64,000 nucleotides of DNA from Sphingomonas corticis (lineage in GTDB: Bacteria > Pseudomonadota > Alphaproteobacteria > Sphingomonadales > Sphingomonadaceae), in NCBI RefSeq assembly GCF_012035195.1, contig NZ_JAAVJH010000003.1, positions 62,001 to 126,000 of the forward strand. Direction: 5' to 3'. Positions 38,955 through 48,360 of the stretch are shown here, in pieces. The notes below the pieces were generated by a model. It was not told the DNA's origin. It saw only the letters and a list, made by a program, of their open reading frames with translations, and searched no databases. How positions within the stretch are numbered: the stretch's first letter is position 1; each line of letters starts with the position of its first letter. Position numbers and translations under genes: made by a program.

Positions 38955-39569
38955 TCAGGCGGAGCGCGTCAGCGCGTGGAGCAACGGCTCGCCGAAGACC
39001 GCCATCAGCTCGCCCGGGCGGATCGCGTCCGGCTCGACGTGGTGCTGGCCAAGATTGCCGTCGTAGATCGCGAACAGCAGGCGGGCGAGCCGGCCGTCGT
39101 CGAACCGCGGCACGCGCCCGTGGCGTTGCAGGATCGTGTGTAGCGCGTCCGTCAGCGTCGCCAGGAACGCGGCGCGATGCGCGGCGAGCAGAGGAGCGAC
39201 GCTCGGCTGGCGCACGGCGTACAGGGTGAATTCGGCCTGGAGCAGGAACCAGTTCCGGTCGATCGGATCGGCGCGCATGATCTCCGCGAAGAAATCCGCC
39301 ATCGTGCCGCCGGCCGCGTCCACCCGCACCACGATCTCCCCCAGCCGCTCGCGCAGGCGCTGCACCATCCGGTCGTAGAGCGCGAGGAACAGGTCCTCCT
39401 TCGAACGGAAGCTGGAATGGAAGGCGCCGCGCGTCAGGCCGGCGCGCCCGCAGATGTCGTCGATCGACGCACCATGGAAGCCGCGCTCCGCGAAGGCCTC
39501 GGCGGCGCCGTCCAGCACCCGCGCGATGGTGTCCGTGCGGGTAGGGCGGGTGCGCTGGCGACGGTTCAT
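38955..39569 (-). CDS. TetR-family transcriptional regulator
   Basis: A 204-residue repressor with the TetR helix-turn-helix near residues 15-60 (AAEAFAERGFHGASIDDICG, then AGLTRGAFHSSFRSKEDLFL). The C-terminal ligand domain is typical of an unknown-ligand subgroup. It is divergent from the lipoprotein/esterase pair, and a long inverted repeat lies between (39644-39664). It could control that pair or the downstream acs gene. The start is the ATG on 39567-39569. Confidence 0.9.
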   Translation of the reverse strand: MNRRQRTRPTRTDTIARVLDGAAEAFAERGFHGASIDDICGRAGLTRGAFHSSFRSKEDLFLALYDRMVQRLRERLGEIVVRVDAAGGTMADFFAEIMRADPIDRNWFLLQAEFTLYAVRQPSVAPLLAAHRAAFLATLTDALHTILQRHGRVPRFDDGRLARLLFAIYDGNLGQHHVEPDAIRPGELMAVFGEPLLHALTRSA

Positions 39570-39643
39570 GCCCGCCTTCTTCCACGCCGCAACCGCCGCT
39601 TCAACCGTGCCGCCGGAAAGTCGATACGAAGCGGTATTGTGTG

Positions 39644-39664
39644 CCATGTCCGATCGTGACATGG
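39644..39664. promoter_or_regulatory. Inverted repeat, probable TetR operator
   Basis: CCATGTC (39644-39650) and GACATGG (39658-39664) are exact inverted repeats around a 7-base centre, in the 149-base gap between divergent tetR and the lipoprotein gene. Size and position fit a TetR operator. Confidence 0.55.
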
Positions 39665-39718
39665 TGCCGGCAAGGCGAACGTCCGAAGATGCGGACGTCG
39701 CCGCATGGGAGAGATGCG

Positions 39719-40126
39719 ATGACCGGCGTTCCGCACGGCCAGCTGCCGCGCGCCCGCTTGATGGCCCTGCTCGCCGGCATCGCGGCCGCGTCGGCCGGCT
39801 GCGACCGGCCGGCCGCCGATCCGCCCGCGGGCGTGACGGTGGTGCGCGGCGACCCCGGTCCGTCCCCCGTGCAGACCGCGCCGGCTGCGGCGCCGGAGCG
39901 GGCCGCTCCGACACCACGCCTGCAGGATGCCGCCACGCCGCGCTTCGCCCCGCGGGCCGACCTGCTCGCGGAGATCGCGGAGGACGGCACGTTGCGTCCG
40001 CTGCCCGCGCAGATGACCCAGCCCCGCTCCGCCGCCACGCAGCCGCATCGCGCGTCGTGGGAGGCGGAACTGCGCGGACGACGGCTGGAGGACACGGCGA
40101 CGGCTGCGGACGGCGAGCAACGATAA
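39719..40126 (+). CDS. Hypothetical secreted protein or lipoprotein
   Basis: A 135-residue protein, MTGVPHGQLPRARLMALLAG, with an export signal ending IAAASAGC, a borderline lipobox. The rest is Pro/Ala-rich and has no recognised domain (for example RADLLAEIAEDGTLRPLPAQ). It starts with GAGAGATGCG upstream and ends 19 bases before the esterase gene, so the two are likely co-transcribed. Confidence 0.65.
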   Translation: MTGVPHGQLPRARLMALLAGIAAASAGCDRPAADPPAGVTVVRGDPGPSPVQTAPAAAPERAAPTPRLQDAATPRFAPRADLLAEIAEDGTLRPLPAQMTQPRSAATQPHRASWEAELRGRRLEDTATAADGEQR

Positions 40127-40145
40127 CGACGAGGAGGAGAGGACC

Positions 40146-41093
40146 ATGGCGCGAAGGTTTGGGCGGAGACACGCGGGGCGGCGCTGGATCACGGCGGCCG
40201 CGGTGCCGGTCGCGGCGGGCATGGCGCTGGCGATGTCGGTGCCGGTCGCGGCCCAGGCACCCGCCCCCACCGCGGCATCCACCGCGAAAAGCGGCGCCGC
40301 GCCGTGCCGGACGACGTGCCTGACCCCGGGGGACCACCAGCTGACGCTGGATTTTCGCGGCACGAAGCGGACTTACCTGGTTCATGTGCCGCGCGACTAT
40401 ACCGGCGCCACGCCGGTGCCGCTGCTGATCGACATGCACGGCTGGGGCTCCAATCCGGGCGAGCAGCGGTTCGTGTCGGGGCAGTTCCAGCAATCCGACC
40501 AGCGCGGCTTCATCGCGGTGTGGCCGCAGGGCCAGGACAATAGCTGGAACGGCTTCAACTGCTGCGGCAAGTCGATGGAGAACAACGTCGACGACGTCGG
40601 TTTCCTGCGCGCGCTGGTGGATACGATGAAGGGGCAGGCCAATATCGCGGGCGATCGCGTCTATGCCAGCGGCCTGTCCAACGGCTGGTCGATGGCGATG
40701 CGCGCGGCGTGCGATGCCGCCGACGTGTTCCGCGCCGCGGCGGGGGCGTCGCAGATGCTGAACCAGCCCGAACGGTGCCGCCCCTCGCGGCCGATCGGCA
40801 TCACGTCCTTCCACGGTCTGCTCGATCTGCTGGCGCCCTACGGCGGCAACCCGCTGCTGGGCTTTCAAAGCGCTCGAACCAGCTTCGCGTCCTGGGCGAC
40901 GATCAACCGCTGCACCGGCGCGCCGGTGCGCGGCCAGCTGAGCGGGCTGTCGCGCACGGAGACGTTCATCCATTGCGCCGGCAAGGCGCGGGTGGGGCTG
41001 GTGACGGTCGGGGCGGGTGGGCACATCACCTACCTGAACCTCGACGGGGTCAACATCGCCGGATACATCTGGGACGTGGCGTTCGCGCACTGA
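40146..41093 (+). CDS. Secreted esterase of the PHB-depolymerase / feruloyl esterase type
   Basis: A 315-residue protein with a signal peptide (ITAAAVPVAAGMALAMSVPV, cleaved near AQA). The alpha/beta-hydrolase motifs are PLLIDMHGWGSNPGEQ, the nucleophile elbow GLSNGWSM (serine near residue 179) and FHGLLDLLAPYGG. It resembles the LpqC/CE1-type esterases that cut aromatic or polymer esters. The terminal GAGGHITYLNLDG holds the likely catalytic histidine. GAGGAGAGG precedes the start. Confidence 0.85.
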   Translation: MARRFGRRHAGRRWITAAAVPVAAGMALAMSVPVAAQAPAPTAASTAKSGAAPCRTTCLTPGDHQLTLDFRGTKRTYLVHVPRDYTGATPVPLLIDMHGWGSNPGEQRFVSGQFQQSDQRGFIAVWPQGQDNSWNGFNCCGKSMENNVDDVGFLRALVDTMKGQANIAGDRVYASGLSNGWSMAMRAACDAADVFRAAAGASQMLNQPERCRPSRPIGITSFHGLLDLLAPYGGNPLLGFQSARTSFASWATINRCTGAPVRGQLSGLSRTETFIHCAGKARVGLVTVGAGGHITYLNLDGVNIAGYIWDVAFAH

Positions 41094-41102
41094 GCACAAG
41101 CG

Positions 41103-42485
41103 TCACAACACGCGATAGGGCACCACGCGCCTGATGTCCGGATCCACCGCGATGGTGCGGTCGCTGGGCGGAAAGGCGCGCTGGTCGCAGTCGGCGCGGG
41201 GGCACAGGCGGCAGGAAATGCCGATCGGCGTCGGCGCCCCCGCGCCGCTCGCGCCGCGGTCGATCGCGTCGGCGTAGACGAAGTCGGCGGCGTGGATCGC
41301 CTCGCACCCCAGCACCACGGCGTAGCGGCGCGCCAGCCGGTCGAACCGGCCGGACGGCTTCACCAGCCCCTTCGCCATCGAGACGTAGCGCGCGCCGTCC
41401 GGCGTCTCCGCGTGCTGGACGAGGATGCGGTCCGCGTTCGCCACCGCCTCGTGCACGTGCCACAGCGGGCAGGCGCCGCCGAACCGGGCGAAGCGCAGCC
41501 GCGTCGCCGAGTGGCGCTTGGTGATGTTGCCCGCCATGTCGACGCGGCAGAAATAGAAGGGCACGCCTTCCTCGCCCGGCCGCTGGAGCGTGGAGAGGCG
41601 GTGGCAGCATTGTTCGAAGCTGACGCCGAAGCGGCGCGACAGGCGGTCGATGTCGTGGCGCATCGCGCGCGCCGCGGCGCGGAAATCGGCATAGGGCATC
41701 AGCAGCGCGCCCGCCGCATAATTGGCGAGCCCGATGGCGAGCAGCCGTCGCGCCTCCTCCCCCGGCAGTTCGGCGGCGGCGGTGATCGCGGCGATCTCGC
41801 GCGCGAAGGCGGTGGCGGCGAGGCGGTGCGCGGCGAGGAAGCGGCGCGTCTCCGCCGGGGCGGCGGCGTTGAGCGTCAGCAGCCCGGCCTCAAAACGGGC
41901 GAGCGGCGCGTCCTCGCGCGGGTCGAGCGCGACGGCGATGCCGCGGGCGGCGAGCGCGTCCTCCACGCTCCGCCCTCCCGCCTCGCCGTCGTGGCACAGC
42001 CGCTCCGCCGCGCGATCGAGCACGTCGACGTAATTGCCCGCTTCGTGGAACCAGTCGCGCACCGCTTCCCACGGCAGCCGCGCGCCCGCGCCGGCGGTGA
42101 ACGCCTCTTCGGCGAGCGCCAGCCGCTCCTCCGCCGCGCGGCGCGCGGCGTGGAGCGCGACCAGGCGGTCGGCAAGATCGGGATGTTCCTCCGCCAGTCG
42201 CGACGCCTCTTCCGGCGCGACCGGGGGAAGCGTGGGATCGGCCAGCGCGTCCGCCAGCGCGGCGAGGCGGCGGGCGGGCGCCTCGCCCTCGATCGCGGCG
42301 AGCACCTGCGGATAGTGGCGCGCCAGCGCCGCGCCGACGGCGGGGGTGAGCGGGCGCTCGTCGGTCTCCAGCTGCGAAAGGTAGCTGACCGACAGGCCCA
42401 GCCGTGCCGCCATGGCGCGCTGGTTCAGCCCCGCGGCGCGTCGCAGGTCGCGCAGGGAGCGGCCGGCGTAGAGGCGTGGCTTCAC
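41103..42485 (-). CDS. Short-chain acyl regulator, ScfR/RamB family
   Basis: A 460-residue transcription factor. The N-terminal XRE helix-turn-helix is [20 protein letters not shown] followed by [12 protein letters not shown]. The middle is an IrrE/ImmA-like region, and the C-terminal DUF2083-type region has cysteines ([17 protein letters not shown]), probably a metal or Fe-S site. This family controls propionate and short-chain acyl-CoA genes. It is divergent from pccB, with TTCGCAA repeats between them, so pccB is its likely target. It probably senses an acyl-CoA. Confidence 0.88.
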   Translation of the reverse strand: MKPRLYAGRSLRDLRRAAGLNQRAMAARLGLSVSYLSQLETDERPLTPAVGAALARHYPQVLAAIEGEAPARRLAALADALADPTLPPVAPEEASRLAEEHPDLADRLVALHAARRAAEERLALAEEAFTAGAGARLPWEAVRDWFHEAGNYVDVLDRAAERLCHDGEAGGRSVEDALAARGIAVALDPREDAPLARFEAGLLTLNAAAPAETRRFLAAHRLAATAFAREIAAITAAAELPGEEARRLLAIGLANYAAGALLMPYADFRAAARAMRHDIDRLSRRFGVSFEQCCHRLSTLQRPGEEGVPFYFCRVDMAGNITKRHSATRLRFARFGGACPLWHVHEAVANADRILVQHAETPDGARYVSMAKGLVKPSGRFDRLARRYAVVLGCEAIHAADFVYADAIDRGASGAGAPTPIGISCRLCPRADCDQRAFPPSDRTIAVDPDIRRVVPYRVL

Positions 42486-42511
42486 GATCTATCCTTTTTC
42501 GGCAAGAGTAG

Positions 42512-42549
42512 TTCGCAAATCCTGCCTTCGCAAGTTCGCAACTTCGCAT
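42512..42549. promoter_or_regulatory. TTCGCAA repeats between the ScfR-type regulator and pccB
   Basis: TTCGCAA occurs at 42512-42518, 42527-42533 and 42535-42541, with TTCGCAT at 42543-42549. The last three are spaced eight bases apart. RamB/ScfR-type regulators bind TTTGCAAA-like sites, so this array is a strong operator candidate for pccB and for autoregulation. Confidence 0.65.
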
Positions 42550-42602
42550 TTGCCCCCGGCGCGGGCGCGCGGCAGGAAGGGGCGTCCACGCAGGAGAGAT
42601 GC

Positions 42603-44129
42603 ATGTCCTCGACGATCGCCGAACTGGAGAGGAAGCGCGAGGCGGCGCGGGTGGGCGGCGGGCAGAAGCGGATCAACGCGCAGCACGCCAAGGGCAAGCT
42701 GACGGCGCGCGAGCGGCTGGACGTGCTGCTGGACGAGGGCAGTTTCGAAGAGCTCGACATGTACGTCGAGCACAATTGCGTCGATTTCGGCATGCCGGAC
42801 CAGGTGATCCCCGGCGACGGCGTGGTGACGGGGTCGGGCACGATCAACGGCCGGCTCGTCTTCGTCTTCTCGCAGGACTTCACCGTTTTCGGTGGCAGCC
42901 TGTCGGAGCGGCACGCGCAGAAGATCTGCAAGATCATGGACATGGCGATGAAGGTCGGCGCACCCGTGATCGGCCTGAACGATTCGGGCGGCGCGCGCAT
43001 CCAGGAAGGCGTCGCCTCGCTCGGCGGCTATGCCGAGGTGTTCCAGCGCAACGTGCTGGCATCGGGCGTGGTGCCGCAGCTCAGCCTCATCATGGGGCCA
43101 TGCGCGGGCGGGGCGGTGTACTCGCCGGCGATGACCGACTTCATCTTCATGGTGAAGGATTCCAGCTACATGTTCGTCACCGGGCCCGACGTGGTGAAGA
43201 CGGTGACGAACGAGGTCGTCACGCAGGAGGCGCTGGGCGGCGCCGTCACGCACACGACGAAGACCAGCGTCGCCGACGTCGCGTTCGAGGACGATATCGA
43301 GGCGCTGCTGGCGGCGCGCGACTTCATCGACTTCCTGCCGCTGTCCAATCGCGAGGCGGTGCCCGAGCGACCGACCGACGACCCGTGGGACCGCGCGGAC
43401 GAGAGCCTCGACACGCTGATCCCGGCGAGCGCGAACCAGCCGTACGACATGCACGAGCTGATCCGGAAGGTGGTGGACGAGGGCGACTTCTTCGAAGTGC
43501 AGCCGGCGCACGCGGGCAACATCATCATCGGCTTCGGCCGGGTGGAGGGGCGCACCGTGGGCGTGGTTGCCAATCAGCCGATGGTGCTGGCCGGCGTGCT
43601 CGACATCAACTCGTCGAAGAAGGCGGCGCGTTTCGTGCGCTTCTGCGACGCCTTCGACATCCCGATCCTGACGTTCGTGGACGTTCCCGGCTTCCTGCCC
43701 GGCACCGCGCAGGAGCATAACGGCATCATCAAGCACGGCGCGAAGCTCTTGTTCGCCTATGCCGAGGCGACCGTGCCGAAGATCACCGTCATCACGCGCA
43801 AGGCCTATGGCGGCGCGTATGACGTGATGGCGTCCAAACACCTGCGCGGCGACCTCAACTACGCCTGGCCGACCGCGGAGATCGCCGTGATGGGCGCGAA
43901 GGGCGCGGTGGAGATCATCTTTCGCGGGCTGAACGAGGAAGGGATCGCGGAGAAGACCGCCGAATACGAGGCACGTTTCGCCAACCCCTTCGTCGCGGCG
44001 TCGAAAGGCTTCGTCGACGAGGTGATCCTGCCCCATTCCACCCGCCGCCGCGTGGCGCTGGGCCTGCGAAAGCTGAAGGGCAAGGCGCTGGAGAACCCGT
44101 GGAAGAAGCATGACAACATCCCGTTGTGA
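42603..44129 (+). CDS. pccB: Propionyl-CoA carboxylase beta subunit
   Basis: Carboxyltransferase that moves CO2 from biotin to propionyl-CoA, giving methylmalonyl-CoA. It begins [20 protein letters not shown]. The CoA-binding region [20 protein letters not shown] and the second domain motifs [20 protein letters not shown] and [20 protein letters not shown] are complete. Length (508 residues) is normal. GGAGAGATGC precedes the ATG. Its partner alpha subunit is 6 kb downstream, beyond mce and the mutase. Confidence 0.96.
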   Translation: MSSTIAELERKREAARVGGGQKRINAQHAKGKLTARERLDVLLDEGSFEELDMYVEHNCVDFGMPDQVIPGDGVVTGSGTINGRLVFVFSQDFTVFGGSLSERHAQKICKIMDMAMKVGAPVIGLNDSGGARIQEGVASLGGYAEVFQRNVLASGVVPQLSLIMGPCAGGAVYSPAMTDFIFMVKDSSYMFVTGPDVVKTVTNEVVTQEALGGAVTHTTKTSVADVAFEDDIEALLAARDFIDFLPLSNREAVPERPTDDPWDRADESLDTLIPASANQPYDMHELIRKVVDEGDFFEVQPAHAGNIIIGFGRVEGRTVGVVANQPMVLAGVLDINSSKKAARFVRFCDAFDIPILTFVDVPGFLPGTAQEHNGIIKHGAKLLFAYAEATVPKITVITRKAYGGAYDVMASKHLRGDLNYAWPTAEIAVMGAKGAVEIIFRGLNEEGIAEKTAEYEARFANPFVAASKGFVDEVILPHSTRRRVALGLRKLKGKALENPWKKHDNIPL

Positions 44130-44152
44130 GCGGCCGACCTGCACATTATAAG
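44124..44152 (+). promoter_or_regulatory. Sigma-70-type promoter overlapping the pccB stop
   Basis: TTGTGA (44124-44129) and TATAAG (44147-44152) are separated by exactly 17 bases, 21 bases before the next ATG. It would give the following small genes and mce their own start of transcription. An inverted repeat CACAT/ATGTG surrounds the -10. Confidence 0.6.
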
Positions 44153-44173
44153 GTGATGTGAAGGAGAAGCCCG

Positions 44174-44455
44174 ATGCAGACCGAACGCGTGACGTTCCTG
44201 ACCACAGCCGAACACAAGGCGGCGCTGGATGCCTTTGCGCGGGGAAGCGGCATGTCGGTGGGCCATGTCGTTCGCGAGGCGACCAGCCGGTACATGGCGG
44301 AGGGCGACGTCAGCGAAGAGGAGGAGCTCTCGTTGCTGGTGGACGAACTGAATGTCGCCGTGCCGAAAATGATCGAAGACATCGACGCGGCGATCAGCGC
44401 GATCAACGAGGCGAATGCCCATGTCGACGCCGTTCTCGCGGGCGAGGAACGATGA
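44174..44455 (+). CDS. Hypothetical protein with a ribbon-helix-helix-like N-terminus
   Basis: A 93-residue protein, MQTERVTFLTTAEHKAALDA. The strand RVTFLT and helices HKAALDAFARGSGMSVGHVV look like a ribbon-helix-helix domain. The C-terminal half is a long acidic helix (VSEEEELSLLVDELNVAVPK). AAGGAG precedes the ATG. The next gene overlaps by four bases (ATGA). It may be a regulator or antitoxin-like protein; function unknown. Confidence 0.65.
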   Translation: MQTERVTFLTTAEHKAALDAFARGSGMSVGHVVREATSRYMAEGDVSEEEELSLLVDELNVAVPKMIEDIDAAISAINEANAHVDAVLAGEER

Positions 44456-44664
44456 GCTCACTTGCCGACACCATCAAGGCGGTCCGAACGGTGCTGTTGC
44501 TCCAGGATAAGCTCGCCGAACTTACCAGGACGGTCGAGCATCAGGGCGCGCGGCTCTCGCAACTGGCGAATGCCCATTCGGACCTGCGCGATCGCGTCAG
44601 CCGGCTCGAAGGCGTCATCGAGGGCGCGGCGATGGCGGCGCGGCAGCGGAGGATCGAGGAATGA
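44452..44664 (+). CDS. Small coiled-coil protein
   Basis: A 70-residue protein, MSSLADTIKAVRTVLLLQDK, that is one long helix with heptad character (LTRTVEHQGARLSQLANAHS, then LRDRVSRLEGVIEGAAM). It overlaps its neighbours on both sides by ATGA, between the RHH-like gene and mce. It likely forms a complex with the protein before it. No known function. Confidence 0.65.
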   Translation: MSSLADTIKAVRTVLLLQDKLAELTRTVEHQGARLSQLANAHSDLRDRVSRLEGVIEGAAMAARQRRIEE

Positions 44665-45080
44665 AGCTGGGTCGCCTGAACCACGTCGGCGTCGCCACGC
44701 CGTCGATCGCGGCGTCGGTCGAGACCTATCGCACGTTGCTCGGCGCCGATGCGATCGGCGCGCCGTTCGATCTGCCGGCGCAGGGGGTGAAGGTGTGCTT
44801 CGTCAATGCGCCCAATACGCAGATCGAGCTGATCGAGCCGTATGACGAAACCTCGCCGATCGCCGGTTTCCTCAAGAAGAACCCGGCGGGTGGGCAGCAT
44901 CACGTCTGTTTCGAGGTGCCGGACATCCACGCCGCGGTCGCGCACCTGACGGCGAACGGCGCGACGGTGCTGGGGAGCCCGCGGATCGGCGCGCACGGGA
45001 CGCCGATCGTCTTCGTGCACCCGAAGGATTTCGGCGGGATGCTGGTGGAATTGATGGAAGAGCCGAAGGGCGCTCACTGA
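44661..45080 (+). CDS. mce: Methylmalonyl-CoA epimerase
   Basis: Interconverts the two epimers of methylmalonyl-CoA for the mutase. It belongs to the glyoxalase/VOC fold. The metal and catalytic residues appear in RLNHVGVATPSIAAS, NTQIELIEP and GGQHHVCFEVPDI, and the end reads GGMLVELMEE. Length (139 residues) is normal. It overlaps the preceding small gene by ATGA. Confidence 0.95.
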   Translation: MKLGRLNHVGVATPSIAASVETYRTLLGADAIGAPFDLPAQGVKVCFVNAPNTQIELIEPYDETSPIAGFLKKNPAGGQHHVCFEVPDIHAAVAHLTANGATVLGSPRIGAHGTPIVFVHPKDFGGMLVELMEEPKGAH

Positions 45081-45090
45081 TCTGCACCCC

Positions 45091-45154
45091 ATTCGTGTCG
45101 AGCGTAGTCGAGACACGGTCGGACAGGCTTCTCGACTTCGCTCGAAGCGAACGG
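45091..45154. repeat. Palindromic repeat (family A) between mce and the enoyl-CoA hydratase gene
   Basis: Arms 45091-45113 and 45130-45154 are imperfect reverse complements with the core TCGAGC(G/T)AAGTCGAGA, the same family as at 17425. The repeat fills most of the intergenic gap. Confidence 0.9.
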
Positions 45155-45172
45155 GACTGGAGGAGGATGACG

Positions 45173-45961
45173 ATGGCCGATTACGAGACGATCCTGACCG
45201 AGCGGAAGGGCGATGTGCTCGTCGTCACGCTGAACCGTCCCGAGCGACTGAACGCCGCCTCGTTGCAGATGGCGGACGACCTTTCGGTCGCGCTGTACGA
45301 CTTGCAGGGCGCGCGCGCCTTGCTCATCACCGGGGCGGGACGCGCGTTCTGCTCGGGCGCGGACCTTCAGGCGCGCGGCGCCGACAGCGCGGTGAAGGGG
45401 GGCGACGCCAGCCATCGCGCGCTGATGAACCACTACAATCCCGCGCTCTCGCAGATCATGCGGCTGAACGTCCCCGTCGTCACCGCGGTCAACGGACCGG
45501 CGGCGGGCGTCGGCTGCTCGATCGGGTTGAGCGGCGACTTCGTCTTCGCCGGGCGCTCGGCCTATTTCCTCCAGGCGTTCGTCAACATCGGTCTGGTGCC
45601 GGACGGCGGCTCCACCTGGCTGCTGACCAGGGCGATCGGCAAGGCGCGCGCGACACGCATGATGATGCTGGGCGAGCGGATCGGCGCGGAGCAGGCCGAG
45701 GACTGGGGCCTGATCCACAAGGCGGTCGACGACGACCGGCTGATGGACGAGGCACTGGCGCTGGCGACCCGGCTGGCGGCGGGGCCGACGGTCGCGCTGG
45801 CGACCATGCGCCGCAACATCATGACCGCGCTCGACGGCACGTTCGACGAGGTGCTGCGCGCCGAGGCGGAGGGCCAGCGCATCGCCGGCGGCACGCAGGA
45901 CGCGCGGGAAGGGGGGCTGAGCTTCCTTCAGAAGCGCAAGCCCGAATTCAAGGGCCAGTAA
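45173..45961 (+). CDS. Enoyl-CoA hydratase/isomerase
   Basis: A 262-residue crotonase-fold enzyme. The oxyanion-hole regions are ALLITGAGRAFCSGADLQAR and VVTAVNGPAAGVGCSIGLSG. FVNIGLVPDGGSTWLLTRAI is the family's usual active-site stretch, here with Asp in place of the first catalytic Glu, as in PaaG-like isomerases. AGGAGG stands six bases before the ATG at 45173. It lies inside the propionate gene run, so it may act in valine or fatty acid breakdown. Confidence 0.92.
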   Translation: MADYETILTERKGDVLVVTLNRPERLNAASLQMADDLSVALYDLQGARALLITGAGRAFCSGADLQARGADSAVKGGDASHRALMNHYNPALSQIMRLNVPVVTAVNGPAAGVGCSIGLSGDFVFAGRSAYFLQAFVNIGLVPDGGSTWLLTRAIGKARATRMMMLGERIGAEQAEDWGLIHKAVDDDRLMDEALALATRLAAGPTVALATMRRNIMTALDGTFDEVLRAEAEGQRIAGGTQDAREGGLSFLQKRKPEFKGQ

Positions 45962-45966
45962 ACGCC

Positions 45967-46029
45967 CCTTCGTGCCGAGCGACGTCGAAGCACAGGCGCG
46001 TGGCGTTCGACTTCGCTCAGCACGAACGG
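45967..46029. repeat. Palindromic repeat (family A) before the mutase gene
   Basis: Left arm 45967-45989 and right arm 46006-46029 (ending GCACGAACGG) are imperfect reverse complements of the same family as 17425 and 45091. It lies between the hydratase stop and the mutase start. Confidence 0.88.
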
Positions 46030-46048
46030 CTTTTTGGTATGTAGGACC

Positions 46049-48262
46049 ATGACCCAACCCACGATCGAGACCAACACCGGCGAGGACAGCGGCGCGGCGC
46101 CCAGAGCGGGCGCGGCACCCGCAGCGGGCGCGCCCTCGCTGGAGGCGTGGGCGAAGGCGGCGGACAAGGAGGTGAAGGGCAGGGACCTCACCTGGGCCAC
46201 GCCGGAGGGGATCGACGTGAAGCCGCTCTACACCGCGGCGGACGTGGACGGCTGGGAGCCGGGGCTGCCCGGCTTCGCCCCCTTCGCACGCGGGGTGCGC
46301 GCGTCGATGTACGCGGGGCGCCCGTGGACGATCCGGCAGTACGCGGGCTTCTCCACCGCGGAGGAGTCGAACGCCTTCTACCGCCGGAACCTGGCCGCCG
46401 GGCAGAAGGGGCTCTCCGTCGCCTTCGATCTCGCCACCCACCGCGGGTACGACAGCGACCATCCGCGCGTCACCGGCGATGTCGGCAAGGCCGGCGTGGC
46501 GATCGACAGTGTCGAGGACATGAAGATCCTGTTCGACGGCATCCCGCTGGACCAGATGTCGGTCAGCATGACGATGAACGGCGCGGTCATCCCCATCCTC
46601 GCCTTCTTCATCGTCGCCGGCGAGGAGCAGGGCGTCTCGCGCGAGAAGCTGGACGGCACCATTCAGAACGACATTCTGAAGGAGTTCATGGTCCGCAACA
46701 CGTACATCTACCCGCCCGAACCGTCGATGCGGATCATCAGCGACATCTTCGCTTATACCTCGGCGGAAATGCCGAAGTTCAACAGTATCTCCATCTCCGG
46801 CTACCACATGCAGGAGGCCGGGGCGACGCAGGTGCAGGAGCTGGCCTTCACCATCGCCGACGGCATGGAATATGTGAAATACGGCGTCGCCAGCGGGCTG
46901 GATATCGACAAGTTCGCGGGGCGCCTGTCGTTCTTCTTCGCGATCGGCATGAACTTCTTCATGGAGGTGGCGAAGCTGCGCGCCGCGCGCGTGCTGTGGC
47001 ACCGCGTCATGACGCAACTGGGTGCGAAGGACGAGCGGTCGAAGATGCTGCGCACGCATTGCCAGACCAGCGGCGTGTCGCTGACCGAGCAGGACCCGTA
47101 CAACAACGTCGTGCGTACCACGATCGAGGCGATGGCGGCGATGCTGGGGGGCACGCAGAGCCTGCACACCAATGCGCTGGACGAGGCGATCGCGCTGCCC
47201 ACCGATTTCTCCGCCCGTATCGCGCGCAACACGCAGCTGGTGATCCAGGAGGAGACCGGCATGTGCAACGTCGTCGATCCGCTGGGCGGCAGCTATTACG
47301 TCGAGGCGCTGACGAAGCGGCTGGTGGACGAGGCCTGGGCGATCATCGAACGGGTGGAGCGCGAGGGCGGCATGGCCAAGGCGGTCGCGGCGGGCTGGCC
47401 CAAGGCGATGATCGAGGAAGCCTCCGCCGCGCGCGCCGCCCGGGTGGACCGGGGCGAGGACGTGATCGTCGGCGTCAACAAGTACCGGAAGGACAACGAG
47501 GATCCGATCGAGATCCTCGACGTCGACAACCACGCCGTGCGCGAGGCGCAGATCCGCCGCATCCAGCGAGTGAAGGCGGGGAGGGACGAGGACGCCTGCC
47601 AGATGGCGCTGGCCGCACTGCGCGACGGGGCGGCGGGCAAGGAGAACCTGCTGGCGCTGGCCGTCGAGTGCGCCCGCGCGCGCGCGACGCTGGGCGAGAT
47701 CAGCGCGGCGATGGAGGTCGCCTTCGATCGCTACGGCACGCAGCCGACGCCGGTGAAGGGCATCTACGGCGGGGCGTATCGCGAGGATGCGCGCTGGGCG
47801 CGATTGCTGCGCGGCGTGGAGGCGGTGGAGCGGCGGCTGGGTCGCCGCCCGCGGATGTTCGTCGCGAAGATGGGACAGGACGGGCACGATCGGGGGGCGA
47901 ACCTGGTCAGCTCGATGTTCGGCGACCTGGGCTTCGAGGTGGTGCCGGGACCGCTGTTCCAGACGCCGAAGGAGGCGAGCGAGCTGGCGCTGGACAGGCA
48001 AGTCGACGTGGTCGGCGCCTCCAGCCTGGCCGCCGGGCACAAGACGCTGATCCCCGAGCTGATCGGCCACCTGCGCGACGCCGGGCGGCCGGATATCAAG
48101 GTGGTCGCGGGCGGGGTGATCCCGGCGCAGGACTATCAGGCGCTGTTCGACGCGGGCGTGCAGGCGATCTTCGGCCCCGGCACGAACCTCATCAAGGCGG
48201 CGGAGGATGTGCTGCGGCTGCTGGGCCACAACATGCCGCCCGAAGAGGAGGAGGCGGCGTGA
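46049..48262 (+). CDS. scpA: Methylmalonyl-CoA mutase
   Basis: Adenosylcobalamin enzyme that converts methylmalonyl-CoA to succinyl-CoA. The N-terminal TIM barrel contains [40 protein letters not shown] and [20 protein letters not shown]. The C-terminal B12 domain has DGHDRG at residues 611-616, with His613 as the cobalt ligand, and [12 protein letters not shown]. It is the single large-subunit type (737 residues). No MeaB chaperone is in the window. The Ala/Pro-rich first 40 residues are a typical loose leader. Confidence 0.97.
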   Translation: MTQPTIETNTGEDSGAAPRAGAAPAAGAPSLEAWAKAADKEVKGRDLTWATPEGIDVKPLYTAADVDGWEPGLPGFAPFARGVRASMYAGRPWTIRQYAGFSTAEESNAFYRRNLAAGQKGLSVAFDLATHRGYDSDHPRVTGDVGKAGVAIDSVEDMKILFDGIPLDQMSVSMTMNGAVIPILAFFIVAGEEQGVSREKLDGTIQNDILKEFMVRNTYIYPPEPSMRIISDIFAYTSAEMPKFNSISISGYHMQEAGATQVQELAFTIADGMEYVKYGVASGLDIDKFAGRLSFFFAIGMNFFMEVAKLRAARVLWHRVMTQLGAKDERSKMLRTHCQTSGVSLTEQDPYNNVVRTTIEAMAAMLGGTQSLHTNALDEAIALPTDFSARIARNTQLVIQEETGMCNVVDPLGGSYYVEALTKRLVDEAWAIIERVEREGGMAKAVAAGWPKAMIEEASAARAARVDRGEDVIVGVNKYRKDNEDPIEILDVDNHAVREAQIRRIQRVKAGRDEDACQMALAALRDGAAGKENLLALAVECARARATLGEISAAMEVAFDRYGTQPTPVKGIYGGAYREDARWARLLRGVEAVERRLGRRPRMFVAKMGQDGHDRGANLVSSMFGDLGFEVVPGPLFQTPKEASELALDRQVDVVGASSLAAGHKTLIPELIGHLRDAGRPDIKVVAGGVIPAQDYQALFDAGVQAIFGPGTNLIKAAEDVLRLLGHNMPPEEEEAA

Positions 48263-48276
48263 TGCGTCCCCACTTC

Positions 48277-48360
48277 CGTCACGCCGGGCCTGTACCGGCA
48301 TCCCGGGCCGCGAGCGCCGGCGTTCCTGGCTCTGGATGCCGGCACAAGGCCGGCATGACG
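48277..48360. repeat. Palindromic repeat (family B) that provides a start codon
   Basis: Left arm 48277-48303 and right arm 48334-48360 match at 23 of 27 positions as reverse complements. The right arm contains AAGG-CCGGC-ATG, which supplies both ribosome-binding site and start codon of the LprI-like gene. Confidence 0.88.

Noticed and set aside
46030..46048. Cobalamin riboswitch before the mutase gene
   Set aside because: The short leader is taken up by a family-A repeat, with no room for or sign of a B12-box structure.
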